Source: Ureibacillus acetophenoni | Lineage (GTDB): Bacteria; Bacillota; Bacilli; Bacillales_A; Planococcaceae | DNA length: 64,000 nucleotides | Direction: 5' to 3' | Assembly: GCF_900220965.1 (NCBI RefSeq) | Contig: NZ_OBQC01000001.1 | Span: 248,001-312,000, forward strand | Shown here: positions 7,784 through 17,557 of the stretch, in pieces | Layout: each line of letters starts with the position of its first letter | Position numbering within the stretch: the stretch's first letter is position 1 | Program-made: the position numbers and the translations under genes | The notes under the pieces: generated by a model | What the model was told of the DNA's origin: nothing | The model's input: the letters and a program-made list of their open reading frames with translations, nothing else | The model's database searches: none

Positions 7784-10651
7784 GTGAAAAATACAGAAAT
7801 TGTTGTGCAAGGAGCACGTTCCAATAATTTAAAAAATGTAAATGTAACTATCCCGCGAGATCAACTTGTAGTCATTACAGGCTTATCTGGTTCTGGGAAA
7901 TCATCGCTAGCTTTTGACACAATTTATGCAGAAGGTCAAAGAAGATATGTAGAATCGTTATCTGCTTATGCACGTCAATTTCTAGGAAATGTCGATAAAC
8001 CGGATGTCGATTCGATTGAAGGTTTATCTCCTGCCATTGCGATTGACCAAAAAACAACGAGTCGTAACCCGCGTTCAACGGTTGGTACAGTAACAGAAAT
8101 TTACGATTATTTTCGTCTATTATTTGCACGAGTAGGAAGACCGATTTGTCCTAATCATGGAATTGAAATTGCATCCCAATCGATCGAACAAATGGTAGAC
8201 CGACTTATAGAATATCCAGAACGTACAAAAATGCAGCTTCTTGCACCAATTGTATCTGGGAAAAAAGGAACACATGTAAAACTTCTTGAAGATTTGAAAA
8301 AGCAAGGATATGTACGTGTTCGAGTTGATGGTGAAATGCGTGACTTAGATGATTCAATCGAACTCGATAAAAATAAAAAGCATGACATTGAAGTAGTCAT
8401 TGATCGTGTCGTCATTAAAGAAGGAATTGATTCGCGTTTATATGATTCCCTTGAAACAGCTTGTAATTTAGCCGAGGGCCGCGTATTAGTAGATGTGATG
8501 GAACAAGAAGAATTATTATTTAGTCAACATCATGCCTGTCCAATGTGTGGTTTCTCTATTGGTGAATTAGAACCAAGAATGTTCTCGTTCAACAGTCCAT
8601 TTGGAGCATGTCCATCTTGTGATGGGTTAGGGTTTAAGCAAGAAGTAGATCTTGATTTAGTCATACCTGATTGGAGTAAAACATTAGAAGAACATGCCAT
8701 TGCTCCGTGGGAACCAACGAGTTCTCAATATTATCCACAGCTATTAAAATCAGTTTGTGATCATTATAATATTCCGATGAACGTTCCGGTATCAGAACTA
8801 CCTAAGGAACAAATGGATAAGATTTTATACGGATCTAATGGAGAGCTTATTTATTTTTATTATGAAAGTGACTATGGAAGTGTTCATAATAAGAGCATTC
8901 CATTTGAAGGTGTTGTGAACAATATTGATCGACGTTTCCGTGAATCTTCTTCCGAATACGTTCGCGAACAAATGTCGAAATACATGGCTGAACAGAAATG
9001 TCCATCATGTAAAGGAATGCGTTTAAAGCCTGAATCATTGGCCGTTAAAGTCGAAGGATTAAACATTTCCGAAGCTACACAACATTCTATTCAAGATATG
9101 TACGGCTTCTTTTCAACATTGAATTTAACTGAAAAAGAAATGCAAATTGCAAGACTCATTATACGAGAAATTACACAACGGTTAAGTTTCCTTATTAATG
9201 TTGGACTTGATTATTTAACATTATCTCGTTCAGCAGGAACCTTGTCCGGTGGGGAAGCACAGCGAATCCGACTGGCCACTCAAATTGGTTCTCGTTTAAC
9301 AGGGGTTCTCTATATACTAGACGAACCATCCATTGGACTTCATCAACGAGACAATGATCGCTTAATTTCTACATTAAAAGAAATGCGCGATTTAGGAAAT
9401 ACATTAATCGTCGTAGAACATGACGAAGATACGATGAATGCTGCCGATTATTTAATCGATGTTGGGCCACATGCCGGTGTTCATGGTGGAGAGATTGTTG
9501 CTGCAGGAACTCCACAAGAAGTAATGCAAAATGAAGACTCAATTACTGGTCAATACTTATGTGGTAAAAAATTCATTCCACTTCCAAAAGAGCGTCGTAA
9601 ACCAGATGGTCGAAAACTAACGATTAAAGGTGCAAAAGAAAACAATTTAAAAAATGTAAAAGTGGATATTCCTTTAGGACAATTTATTGCAGTGACTGGT
9701 GTTTCAGGTTCAGGTAAATCAACACTAATCAATGAAATATTATATAAATCCCTTGCACATCATCTAAACCGAGCACGATCAAAACCAGGACATCATAAAG
9801 AAATTGTCGGTATGGAGCATTTGGATAAAGTCATTGATATTGACCAATCTCCAATAGGTCGTACACCACGTTCAAACCCTGCAACATATACAGGGGTGTT
9901 CGATGATATTCGTGATCTATTTGCCTCTACAAATGAAGCGAAAGTGCGCGGTTATAAAAAGGGTCGATTCAGCTTCAACACTAAAGGTGGACGATGTGAA
10001 GCTTGTAGTGGAGACGGGATTATACGAATTGAAATGCACTTCTTACCAGATGTGTATGTACCGTGTGAAGTATGTCATGGTAAACGATATAACCGTGAAA
10101 CTTTAGAAGTTCGATACAAAGAAAAAAATATAGCGGACATTTTAGATATGACTATTGAAGAAGGCGTTAAATTTTTTGAAAATGTTCCGAAAATCCAACG
10201 TAAACTGCAAACGATTGTTGATGTTGGACTTGGCTATATGAAGCTTGGCCAACCTGCAACAACATTATCTGGTGGGGAAGCACAGCGTGTAAAACTTGCT
10301 TCTGAACTACATCGCCGCTCAACAGGAAAATCGTTCTATATTTTGGACGAGCCAACGACAGGACTACATGCCCATGATATTGCTCGATTATTAAAAGTCC
10401 TACAAAGGCTTGTTGAAAATGGTGATACGGTTTTAGTAATCGAACATAATTTAGATGTCATTAAAACAGCTGATTATATTATCGATCTTGGCCCTGAAGG
10501 TGGAGACAAGGGTGGTACAATTATTGCAACTGGTACACCTGAAGAAGTTGCTAAAGTGAAAGGTTCTTATACTGGCCACTATTTAAAACCGATTTTAGAA
10601 CGTGACCAAAAACGAATGGAAGAATTATTAGCAAACGCTGCAAATAAATAA
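7784..10651 (+). CDS. uvrA: Excinuclease ABC subunit UvrA
   Basis: UvrA is the dimeric ABC-type ATPase that finds bulky DNA lesions and hands them to UvrB. The GTG at 7784 places the conserved (I)(E/V)V(K/Q)G motif at residue 6, as in B. subtilis; the in-frame GTG at 7775, overlapping the uvrB stop (GTGA), is an alternative giving 958 residues. Both ABC modules are complete: Walker [10 protein letters not shown] and GVSGSGKST, signatures [12 protein letters not shown] and [12 protein letters not shown], Walker [11 protein letters not shown] and [10 protein letters not shown]. Zinc modules are CPMC...CPSC and CEAC...CEVC. It is translationally coupled to uvrB. No clear terminator follows; the next gene has its own promoter signals. 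Confidence 0.98.
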   Translation: MKNTEIVVQGARSNNLKNVNVTIPRDQLVVITGLSGSGKSSLAFDTIYAEGQRRYVESLSAYARQFLGNVDKPDVDSIEGLSPAIAIDQKTTSRNPRSTVGTVTEIYDYFRLLFARVGRPICPNHGIEIASQSIEQMVDRLIEYPERTKMQLLAPIVSGKKGTHVKLLEDLKKQGYVRVRVDGEMRDLDDSIELDKNKKHDIEVVIDRVVIKEGIDSRLYDSLETACNLAEGRVLVDVMEQEELLFSQHHACPMCGFSIGELEPRMFSFNSPFGACPSCDGLGFKQEVDLDLVIPDWSKTLEEHAIAPWEPTSSQYYPQLLKSVCDHYNIPMNVPVSELPKEQMDKILYGSNGELIYFYYESDYGSVHNKSIPFEGVVNNIDRRFRESSSEYVREQMSKYMAEQKCPSCKGMRLKPESLAVKVEGLNISEATQHSIQDMYGFFSTLNLTEKEMQIARLIIREITQRLSFLINVGLDYLTLSRSAGTLSGGEAQRIRLATQIGSRLTGVLYILDEPSIGLHQRDNDRLISTLKEMRDLGNTLIVVEHDEDTMNAADYLIDVGPHAGVHGGEIVAAGTPQEVMQNEDSITGQYLCGKKFIPLPKERRKPDGRKLTIKGAKENNLKNVKVDIPLGQFIAVTGVSGSGKSTLINEILYKSLAHHLNRARSKPGHHKEIVGMEHLDKVIDIDQSPIGRTPRSNPATYTGVFDDIRDLFASTNEAKVRGYKKGRFSFNTKGGRCEACSGDGIIRIEMHFLPDVYVPCEVCHGKRYNRETLEVRYKEKNIADILDMTIEEGVKFFENVPKIQRKLQTIVDVGLGYMKLGQPATTLSGGEAQRVKLASELHRRSTGKSFYILDEPTTGLHAHDIARLLKVLQRLVENGDTVLVIEHNLDVIKTADYIIDLGPEGGDKGGTIIATGTPEEVAKVKGSYTGHYLKPILERDQKRMEELLANAANK

Positions 10652-10708
10652 ATTCCAAACCAAAACTGATGCTTTCAACAAATCAATAAAAATTTGTCAA
10701 TACAGAAA

Positions 10709-10735
10709 TGAAACTTTTTAGCTTCCCTTGACGTA
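10709..10735 (+). promoter_or_regulatory. ECF (sigma-W-type) promoter candidate upstream of the yvlB-like gene
   Basis: TGAAAC (10709-10714), 17 bases, CGTA (10732-10735) fits the sigma-W/ECF pattern TGAAAC-N16/17-CGTA. In B. subtilis the yvlABCD operon is sigma-W controlled, which agrees with the downstream gene. The -10 element overlaps the short palindrome GTATAC-TTG-GTATAC (10733-10747). Confidence 0.5.
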
Positions 10736-10771
10736 TACTTGGTATACAAAGTTGAGGGAGGCTTTTTATTA

Positions 10772-11992
10772 ATGGAAAACGAAAGAAAACGCATTTTAAA
10801 TTTAGTTGAGAATGGAACAATTTCTGCAGAAGAGGCAATTGTTTTACTAGAGGCGTTATCAAAAGAAAAAGAATCCACTCAGGGGAAAACTGTTCCAGTA
10901 CCTGTTCCTGTTACGAAAAAAGAATCATCTGAAGAACCGAATTTTGAAAAATACAATAGAGAGCATAAATCAAAGCAAAGCTTCGAAGATATGTTTAGCA
11001 ATATGTTTAACAATAAAGAATCAAACAAAAAAATGAATGAATTTATCAACGACTTAAAACAAGATTTGTCTCAATTTAGCAGCAAAATGATGGATTTAGT
11101 GAATACGACTTTTACGAAAGTAAAAGACTTCGACTTTGAGTTTCCTTTTGGCGAAAAAGTGGAATTTAATAACACTTACGAATATAAGGGAGAAGAAATC
11201 AAAGGAATCGAAATCGATATTCCAACAGGAAAAATTGATGTTGTAAGAAGTGAAGGCGACCAAGTCATTGTCGAAGCAAAAGTAAAAACGGCACTAGTCA
11301 ATGACGATGAAGCAAAAACAAAAGAAGATTTTGAGCAACAATTTATCCAACTAAAAGATGGGAAATTGGATATTACGACACCTTCTAAAATGTCACAAGT
11401 GACATTGCGCTTAGCATTACCCGAAAAACATTATGATTTAATTAATTTCCGTCTACTAAATGGTGGTGTTACTGTATCTCAACTTGATACGAAGTTATTA
11501 AAAATTAAATCATATAATGGTGCAGTAAAACTAGACCATAGTACATTCGAAACTGCGACAATTAATGGCGGAAACGGTGCAATCGAATTACGTAACGTGA
11601 AAGGTGACGATTTAGAAGCAGAAACAGTAAATGGACGCATTTATATTAATGGCCAATTGCAAGAAGTTGAAGCAGAATCCGTTAATGGTGCAGTTGCTGT
11701 CACAACGACTTCTGAAACAGCACGGAAAATTAAAGCAAGCACAGTTGCAGGTGCAGTGGAACTTTATATTCCTAGAAATGTGAGCATTGAAGGACAAGTT
11801 TCAACAAATTTTGGAAAATCTGACATTGGATTATCAGATGTTACACAAAGCTCAGTGGAAGATCAGTTTTTAAGTAAAACAACTTCATTTAGTAAAATTG
11901 TAGAAGATGCAACAACATTAAAAATAGTTGGTGAATCAAGAACAGGAAGTATTATTGTCCGCTACACAGTAGAATCAGATCACCAAGAATAA
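10772..11992 (+). CDS. yvlB: YvlB-like DUF4097 protein with SHOCT-like N-terminus
   Basis: It resembles B. subtilis YvlB, a cell-envelope-stress protein of unknown activity. The start is ATG 10772 behind GAGGGAGG (10754-10761); the upstream in-frame start at 10739 would include that site. Residues 1-30 (ENERKRILNLVENGTISAEEAIVLLEAL) form the short helical SHOCT-like domain. Residues 40-120 are charged and low in complexity. The last 270 residues are a DUF4097 beta-solenoid-like region with repeating blocks (KIKSYNGAVKLD, ATINGGNGAIEL, AETVNGRIYI, AESVNGAVAV). No signal peptide or membrane segment is obvious. The product has 406 residues, slightly long for the family. An ECF-type promoter match upstream supports control by an envelope-stress sigma factor. 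Confidence 0.75.
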   Translation: MENERKRILNLVENGTISAEEAIVLLEALSKEKESTQGKTVPVPVPVTKKESSEEPNFEKYNREHKSKQSFEDMFSNMFNNKESNKKMNEFINDLKQDLSQFSSKMMDLVNTTFTKVKDFDFEFPFGEKVEFNNTYEYKGEEIKGIEIDIPTGKIDVVRSEGDQVIVEAKVKTALVNDDEAKTKEDFEQQFIQLKDGKLDITTPSKMSQVTLRLALPEKHYDLINFRLLNGGVTVSQLDTKLLKIKSYNGAVKLDHSTFETATINGGNGAIELRNVKGDDLEAETVNGRIYINGQLQEVEAESVNGAVAVTTTSETARKIKASTVAGAVELYIPRNVSIEGQVSTNFGKSDIGLSDVTQSSVEDQFLSKTTSFSKIVEDATTLKIVGESRTGSIIVRYTVESDHQE

Positions 11993-12005
11993 TAAATTAA
12001 AAAGT

Positions 12006-12048
12006 GAGTGAATCGCGAAATAGCATATGCGATTCACTCTATTTTTTT
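12006..12048 (+). terminator. Terminator of the yvlB-like gene
   Basis: Arms GAGTGAATCGC and GCGATTCACTC with a 12-base loop, followed by ATTTTTTT. Confidence 0.93.
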
Positions 12049-12265
12049 GCCTAAAATCCGACAGATAACCTGACTGATAAAATACAGACACGAATCCTAT
12101 TTCTTTTACTTTCGAAAAATGCCATACTTTGTATATAAAATAATGTCAAATGCTAGCAGAAAAAACAACATTCAACTGAATATGAAACAAAAATGTAATA
12201 ATATGAGTTTAAAAGAATGATATAATCTAAAAGGGAAGAAATATAGATAGAATTTAGGTGAATCC

Positions 12266-12952
12266 ATGATTTCGATGAAAGATGTCTACAAAAAATATCC
12301 GAACGGCGTTGTTGCTGCCAATGGTATTTCAGTCGATATTGGACAAGGCGAATTTGTATACGTGGTTGGACCAAGCGGTGCTGGGAAATCCACTTTTATA
12401 AAAATGATGTATAGCGAAGAAAAACCAACATCTGGTGATGTTATTATAAATGGAAAAAATATAACGACAATGAAAAAAAGTCAAATCCCTCAACTAAGAA
12501 GAGAGCTTGGAGTAGTATTCCAAGATTTTAAACTGTTACCGAAACTAAATGTTTTTGAGAATGTAGCATTTGCTTTAGAAGTAATTGAAGAACATCCAAA
12601 AGTCATTAAAAAACGAGTAATGGAAGTATTAGATTTAGTAGGGTTAAAACATAAAATGCGCATGTTACCAAGCGAGTTATCAGGAGGAGAGCAACAAAGA
12701 ATTTCTATTGCACGCTCTATTGTTAACGTTCCAAGTATCGTAATTGCGGACGAGCCTACAGGGAACCTTGACCCTGAAAACTCTTGGGAAATCATGAAAA
12801 TATTTGAAGAAATTAATACACGTGGTACTACTGTTGTTATGGCAACCCACAACCGTGAAATTGTTAACACAATCCGTAAACGTGTCATCGCCATTGAAGG
12901 CGGTATGATCGCTAGAGATATAAACGGAGGTGACTACGGTTATGAAGGGTAG
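12266..12952 (+). CDS. ftsE: Cell-division ABC transporter ATPase FtsE
   Basis: FtsE is the ATPase half of FtsEX, which transmits a signal across the membrane to a peptidoglycan hydrolase and does not transport a known substrate. The protein has 228 residues, the standard length. Walker A GPSGAGKST is near residue 36, the Q-loop at VVFQDFKLLP, the signature LSGGEQQR and Walker B IVIADEPTGNLDP follow, and the H-loop is VMATHNREI. The last 11 bases overlap ftsX, so the two are translationally coupled. The M23 hydrolase gene directly downstream is the likely output of the complex. Its own promoter lies somewhere in the AT-rich 200 bp after the yvlB terminator; I could not fix it. Confidence 0.97.
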   Translation: MISMKDVYKKYPNGVVAANGISVDIGQGEFVYVVGPSGAGKSTFIKMMYSEEKPTSGDVIINGKNITTMKKSQIPQLRRELGVVFQDFKLLPKLNVFENVAFALEVIEEHPKVIKKRVMEVLDLVGLKHKMRMLPSELSGGEQQRISIARSIVNVPSIVIADEPTGNLDPENSWEIMKIFEEINTRGTTVVMATHNREIVNTIRKRVIAIEGGMIARDINGGDYGYEG

Positions 12953-13838
12953 AACAATACGTCGCCATTTTCGTGAGAGTTTTAAATCACTAAGTCGAAA
13001 TGGATGGATGACGTTTGCTTCTATAAGTGCCGTCACTGTCACACTATTACTTGTCGGTGTGTTTGCCATTCTTATGATGAATTTAAACCATACCGCAACT
13101 TCTGTTGAAGAAGATGTAGAAGTAAAAGTTCTCATTACGATTATTGAAGATGAACAACAAGCTAAAGCTGCTGAGGAAAAGCTCATTGAACAAGTGAAGA
13201 AAATACCAGGGGTTGCAGAGGCTAGATACTCTTCTAAAGATGAAGAGTTAAATCTACTTATTGAAAAGCTTGGAGATGAATTTAAGCTTTATGAACAAAG
13301 TAACCCATTACGTAGTGCAATCTATGTAAAAGCGGCAGATCCACAAGATATTTTAAAAATTTCTGATCAAATTAAGAAATTAGAACATGTACATAATGTC
13401 GTAGATGGAAAAGATACCGTTGAAAACTTATTTGACTTCTTAGAAACTGCTAGAAATATAGGGCTAGTATTAATTTTAGGCTTACTATTTACAGTCATTT
13501 TCTTAATTTCTAATACAATTCGAATTACTATTATTGCTCGAAAAGATGAAATTGAGATTATGAAATTAGTAGGAGCAACGAATTCCTTTGTGCGAATTCC
13601 ATTTTTATTAGAAGGAATGTGGATAGGAATTTTAGGTGCAATTATTCCAATGGTTGCAGTCTCTGTTGCTTACTACAATTTATACAATGCATTAGCCCCA
13701 CAATTAAAAGGACAATTACTTCAAATGCTAGAAGTTTCTCCGTTAATTTGGCAAGTAAATGGGTTAATGATTATTCTCGGGATCTTCATTGGCTTATGGG
13801 GAAGTTTCATGTCCGTACGTAAATTTCTTAAAGCATAG
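12942..13838 (+). CDS. ftsX: Cell-division ABC transporter permease FtsX
   Basis: FtsX is the membrane partner of FtsE. It has 298 residues with one transmembrane helix near residues 22-44 (TFASISAVTVTLLLVGVFAILM), a large extracytoplasmic loop of about 130 residues, and three C-terminal helices (NIGLVLILGLLFTVIFLIS; IGILGAIIPMVAVSVAYYNL; GLMIILGIFIGLWGSFMSV). This is the usual FtsX topology; the outer loop binds the hydrolase in characterised species. ATG 12942 was chosen over GTG 12930 because GGAGGTGA (12926-12933) then sits at the right distance. The gene starts inside ftsE and stops 21 bases before the next start. Confidence 0.96.
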   Translation: MKGRTIRRHFRESFKSLSRNGWMTFASISAVTVTLLLVGVFAILMMNLNHTATSVEEDVEVKVLITIIEDEQQAKAAEEKLIEQVKKIPGVAEARYSSKDEELNLLIEKLGDEFKLYEQSNPLRSAIYVKAADPQDILKISDQIKKLEHVHNVVDGKDTVENLFDFLETARNIGLVLILGLLFTVIFLISNTIRITIIARKDEIEIMKLVGATNSFVRIPFLLEGMWIGILGAIIPMVAVSVAYYNLYNALAPQLKGQLLQMLEVSPLIWQVNGLMIILGIFIGLWGSFMSVRKFLKA

Positions 13839-13859
13839 TTTTTGAGAGGAGTCTTAGTA

Positions 13860-15098
13860 GTGAAGAAACTATTTAAAATGCAAGTGAAACTCTTCGTCGC
13901 AATTGTAGCTATTCTATTATTGGTACAAGTACCTATTACATATGCGGCTAATTTATCAGAATTAAAAGGTCAAAAAAGTGAAATTGAAAAACAAAAAAAT
14001 GAACTAAATTCAGAAATTAAAGCAAAATCTTCAGAGATTTCTACAATTGAATCAAAACTAAAAGAATTAGTAGCTCAAATTGAAGCGTTAAGCGCAAAAA
14101 TTACTTCTACGAATGCTGAAATTACAACTGTAAATGCTGAAATTGAAGATGCGAACAATAAAATCATCGCATTGGAAGAAGAAATTGCAATTTTACAAGA
14201 AAAAATCGAACAACGTGACCTTCTTTTGCAAGATCGTGCCCGTGCCATCCAAGAAAACGGTACAGTTGACTACTTAGATGTGTTACTTGGTGCGAATAGT
14301 TTCGTAGATTTTATAGACCGTTTTTCTGCGGTAAATACATTAATTGAAGCAGACCGTCAAATTATGCGTGAACAACAAGATGACCAAAATCAATTAGAAG
14401 AGCAAAAACTTGTATTAGAAAATACAAGGAAAGAACTTGAAGATAAAAAAGCCGAACTTCAAAGATTAAAAGAGTCTCTTGATTCACAAAAAGCTGAGAA
14501 AGACCGCTATATTAACGAATTAGAAGCCGAGCAAGAAAAACTTAAAAATGAAAAGCAATTACTTGAAGAAGAATACTCAGAAGCTCTGATTTTGGATAAA
14601 GAATTAGACCAAAAAATTAAAGCAGAAACACAACGAATGTTAGAAGAATTAAGAAAGCAAAATGCTGGTAATTTACCAAATACTTCAGATGGTACATTTA
14701 TGAAACCAACGAACGGTCGTTTAACTAGTCCTTGGGGCTGGCGTAACCTTGGCTTTGGTGCAGAATTCCACTATGGAATTGACCTTGCCAATAGCACTGG
14801 TACACCAATCGTTGCTTCAGCGGGTGGTATTGTGACATATGCAGCGCCATTATCTACGTATGGAAACTGTATTATCATTACTCATTCCGTTAATGGACAA
14901 ATCTTCACAACAGTTTATGCTCATTTGAGTACGATCCAAGTAAGTAAAGGACAATCTGTTAGTAAAGGTGAACAAATTGGTTTAATGGGTAGCACAGGTC
15001 GTTCAACAGGCCCACACTTACATTTCGAAATCCATACTGGTCCATGGAATGGTCAAAAAGCTGGTAACGTCAATCCGTTACGATATATCTCATTATAA
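13860..15098 (+). CDS. Secreted coiled-coil M23 peptidoglycan hydrolase (EnvC/PcsB-type partner of FtsEX)
   Basis: The start is GTG 13860 behind GAGAGGAG. Residues 1-30 are a signal peptide (KKLFKMQ, then a hydrophobic core, cleavage likely after TYA). Residues 30-270 form long paired coiled coils rich in Glu, Lys, Gln and Ser, like EnvC and PcsB. The last 120 residues are an M23/LytM domain with the metal-binding motifs HYGIDLA and HLHFEIH, so it should be catalytically competent (endopeptidase on peptide cross-links). Context: it is the third gene of an ftsE-ftsX operon with a 21-base gap. In B. subtilis FtsEX controls CwlO, an NlpC/P60 enzyme with a similar coiled coil encoded elsewhere. 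Inference: here an M23 enzyme takes that role. Confidence 0.9.
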   Translation: MKKLFKMQVKLFVAIVAILLLVQVPITYAANLSELKGQKSEIEKQKNELNSEIKAKSSEISTIESKLKELVAQIEALSAKITSTNAEITTVNAEIEDANNKIIALEEEIAILQEKIEQRDLLLQDRARAIQENGTVDYLDVLLGANSFVDFIDRFSAVNTLIEADRQIMREQQDDQNQLEEQKLVLENTRKELEDKKAELQRLKESLDSQKAEKDRYINELEAEQEKLKNEKQLLEEEYSEALILDKELDQKIKAETQRMLEELRKQNAGNLPNTSDGTFMKPTNGRLTSPWGWRNLGFGAEFHYGIDLANSTGTPIVASAGGIVTYAAPLSTYGNCIIITHSVNGQIFTTVYAHLSTIQVSKGQSVSKGEQIGLMGSTGRSTGPHLHFEIHTGPWNGQKAGNVNPLRYISL

Positions 15099-15105
15099 AA
15101 TTCCA

Positions 15106-15139
15106 ACTCACTAGGTTATTAAGCCTAGTGAGTTTTTTT
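15106..15139 (+). terminator. Terminator of the ftsEX-M23 operon
   Basis: Perfect arms ACTCACTAGG and CCTAGTGAGT with an 8-base loop, followed by seven T. Confidence 0.95.
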
Positions 15140-15253
15140 GAGTTCACAAAAACGATATTTGTTAAACCACAAAGATTTAGCAATGTATGTTATTCTAATG
15201 GAAAATACTATATAAATTTTCTAGTGAATGTTGTGGTAATCAGGAGGAATACA

Positions 15254-15856
15254 ATGAAAAAATCCATGATAGGTATGATCGTCGTTTTAGTGCTAGTTGC
15301 CATTGCGCTTATAGGATATATCAATGAAGAAATGAACTCAAGTAACCAAGTTAGCGAAGCTTCCCAGATTAAAGGATATGAAGTCAATTTAGATAAGCAA
15401 GAATATGGAATTAAAAAGGGACAAATGGCACCGGATTTTACTTTACAAACAATTGCTGGTGACACGCTTACATTATCTGATTTAAAAGGAAAGAAAGTAG
15501 TCCTTAATTTTTGGGCTACATGGTGTCCACCGTGCAAAAAAGAAATGCCAGCACTACAAAATTACTATGAAAAATTTGCGGAAAAAGAAAATGTTGAAAT
15601 TGTGGCAGTAAACTTAACCCATACCGAAAGAGGATTTAATATGAAAGAAAACTATGAAATGGTAGGTTTATTTGTTGATAGTTATGATCTTACTTTTCCA
15701 ATTCCGTTAATGGAAGAAGATTCACTTAGTAAAACGTATCAAATTGTAACAATACCTTCTACATTTATGATTGATACAGAAGGACGGATTCAACATCAGA
15801 TACTAGGTCCATTAGACGAAGATTCAATAGACAAGTTTATAAGTCAATTAGAGTAA
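15254..15856 (+). CDS. Membrane-anchored thiol-disulfide oxidoreductase (ResA/TlpA-like)
   Basis: A thioredoxin-fold protein facing the outside of the membrane. ResA-type members reduce disulfides in apocytochrome c or other exported proteins; I cannot tell which target applies. ATG 15254 follows CAGGAGGAA, so the longer frame from 15128 is not used. One N-terminal helix (residues 5-23) serves as anchor. The redoxin domain starts near residue 55 (GQMAPDFTLQTIAGD). The active site is WCPPCK near residue 93, with the cis-Pro region TIPSTFMID. Length is 200 residues, typical. It lies between the ftsEX operon and ctpB with no cytochrome genes nearby, so I give no symbol. Confidence 0.88.
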   Translation: MKKSMIGMIVVLVLVAIALIGYINEEMNSSNQVSEASQIKGYEVNLDKQEYGIKKGQMAPDFTLQTIAGDTLTLSDLKGKKVVLNFWATWCPPCKKEMPALQNYYEKFAEKENVEIVAVNLTHTERGFNMKENYEMVGLFVDSYDLTFPIPLMEEDSLSKTYQIVTIPSTFMIDTEGRIQHQILGPLDEDSIDKFISQLE

Positions 15857-15913
15857 TATGATGAACAATTAAATAAAGAAAAATAAATTCGACCAATGCA
15901 AGTGTTAGGATAG

Positions 15914-15938
15914 CTCGTACTTTCATAAATTGTACGAG
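15914..15938 (+). promoter_or_regulatory. Inverted repeat touching the ctpB ribosome binding site
   Basis: CTCGTAC (15914-15920) and GTACGAG (15932-15938) form a 7-bp stem with an 11-base loop. The right arm overlaps the first bases of AGAGGAGG, the ribosome binding site of ctpB. It might be an operator or an RNA hairpin that limits translation, but the stem is short. Confidence 0.35.
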
Positions 15939-15950
15939 AGGAGGTTAATC

Positions 15951-17393
15951 TTGCGAAAAGGTCGAATTTTTATTTTATTAGGTTTTGTCTGCTTAATAAT
16001 TGCATTATTTATCGTTTGGCAAAGTTTGAATAGTAAAGAAAAAGGGGTTACAAGCGTAAGTAATGTAGCGGTTATCGATGAAGTGTATTCATTAATAACA
16101 GAGAAATCGGTTTATAGTATTCCACAAGAAAAACTAATTGAAGGGGCACTTCGAGGAATGACGAATGCCTTAGAAGATCCATACAGTACGTATTATACAG
16201 AAAAAGAAGCAGCACTCCACAAACAATCATTAGCTGGACAAAGAGTAGGTATTGGTATTGAAATAACTGAAAAGAATGGACGCTTTATCGTCGTATCACC
16301 AGTGAAATCTTCCCCTGCGGAGAAGGCAGGAATCCGACCATTCGATGAAATTGTACAAGTTGATGATCAACGTCTCGATGGAAAAACAATGGGGGAACTT
16401 CTTAACCTAATCCAAGGAAATGCTGGTGAAGAAGTTACTTTGGTCATTTATCGTCCAAGCACAGACAGGCATATCACTGTAACTTTAGAACGTATGGAAA
16501 TTAAAAATGATACTGTTGAATCTCAAGTATTAGAAATTGAAGATGTAAAAATAGGATATGTCTCTATTTCACTGTTTGGTGAAAAAACTGCAAATGAGTG
16601 GGTTGAAGCAACAAATGATCTATTAGCTCAAGATGTTAAAGGGATTATAGTGGATTTACGTGATAACCCAGGGGGCTATCTACATAGCGTTGCAGCTGTT
16701 GTAAGTAGTGTTGAACGAGAAGGGGAAGTCTTTGCTTATATGCAAAATGGAGCTGGTGCAATGGAGCCACTGCACACAGCGAAACTTGAAGTAGAGCAAA
16801 ACTATTTAGATCAGATGAATAAAGTTCCTATGATAGTTCTTCAAAACGAAGGAAGTGCTTCTGCAAGTGAAGTGATGGCAGGTGCATTACAAAGTTGGGA
16901 TCGTGCATCAATTGTTGGTGTTAAAAGCTTTGGAAAAGGAACTGTCCAAGAAACGATGGAGTTACAAAACAAAGGCGAACTTAAACTTTCGACAAATAAA
17001 TGGCTCACGCCAAAAAGAGATTGGATTCATGGAAAAGGAATAAATGTAGATATTGAAGTAGAACAGCATCCACTCTTTTTACTAGAAGTTATTCCACTTA
17101 AAGGTAATTTTGAAGAAGGGGATTTCAGTGAAGAAATTGCCTATGTTCAAAAGGTATTAAATGGTCTAGGGTATAAGGTGACAAGGACAGATGGCTTCTA
17201 TGATAAAGAAACTGGAGATGCAGTGGCATTATATCGCGAGCGTAGTAATTTACTTGAAGGGCGACATATGAACGAAGAATTATTTAATAGTATTAGTGAA
17301 CAAGTTGTAGCCTATAAACAAGAACAATCCCACGATTTACAATTACAAATGGGTATAAGCGTCATGGTTCATACGATTAAAGGAAATATATAA
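15951..17393 (+). CDS. ctpB: Carboxy-terminal processing protease CtpB (S41, PDZ, peptidoglycan-binding)
   Basis: In B. subtilis CtpB is a secreted serine protease that cleaves SpoIVFA and so helps activate pro-sigma-K in sporulation. The start is TTG 15951 behind GAGAGGAGG. An N-terminal helix (residues 5-24) is the signal or anchor. The PDZ domain lies around residues 95-180 (GIGIEITEKNGRFIVVSPVKSS...). The S41 catalytic Ser is about residue 304 in EGSASASE, with Lys 329 and Gln 333 in FGKGTVQE, the Ser-Lys-Gln spacing of CtpB. A peptidoglycan-binding repeat is at the C-terminus (VQKVLNGLGYKVTRTDGFYD). It has 480 residues. ftsEX, ctpB, minJ and csbA occur in the same order in B. subtilis, which favours ctpB over the paralogue ctpA. 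Confidence 0.92.
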   Translation: MRKGRIFILLGFVCLIIALFIVWQSLNSKEKGVTSVSNVAVIDEVYSLITEKSVYSIPQEKLIEGALRGMTNALEDPYSTYYTEKEAALHKQSLAGQRVGIGIEITEKNGRFIVVSPVKSSPAEKAGIRPFDEIVQVDDQRLDGKTMGELLNLIQGNAGEEVTLVIYRPSTDRHITVTLERMEIKNDTVESQVLEIEDVKIGYVSISLFGEKTANEWVEATNDLLAQDVKGIIVDLRDNPGGYLHSVAAVVSSVEREGEVFAYMQNGAGAMEPLHTAKLEVEQNYLDQMNKVPMIVLQNEGSASASEVMAGALQSWDRASIVGVKSFGKGTVQETMELQNKGELKLSTNKWLTPKRDWIHGKGINVDIEVEQHPLFLLEVIPLKGNFEEGDFSEEIAYVQKVLNGLGYKVTRTDGFYDKETGDAVALYRERSNLLEGRHMNEELFNSISEQVVAYKQEQSHDLQLQMGISVMVHTIKGNI

Positions 17394-17406
17394 ATAGATT
17401 ATCTTA

Positions 17407-17439
17407 AAAGCTCATTTCAATTATGAAGTGGGCTTTTTT
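17407..17439 (+). terminator. Terminator of ctpB
   Basis: An imperfect stem (AAGCTCATTTCA with TGAAGTGGGCTT, including G-T pairs) is followed by six T. Confidence 0.8.
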
Positions 17440-17557
17440 GTTCGCTTGTAAAAATTTATTTCTATTATTTTCTTATTTAATTCCTTTTACACTACGCAAC
17501 TAATCTATTAGAATGTTACAATGTCAATAATAGTAGTTACTGACGGGGTGTACATAT

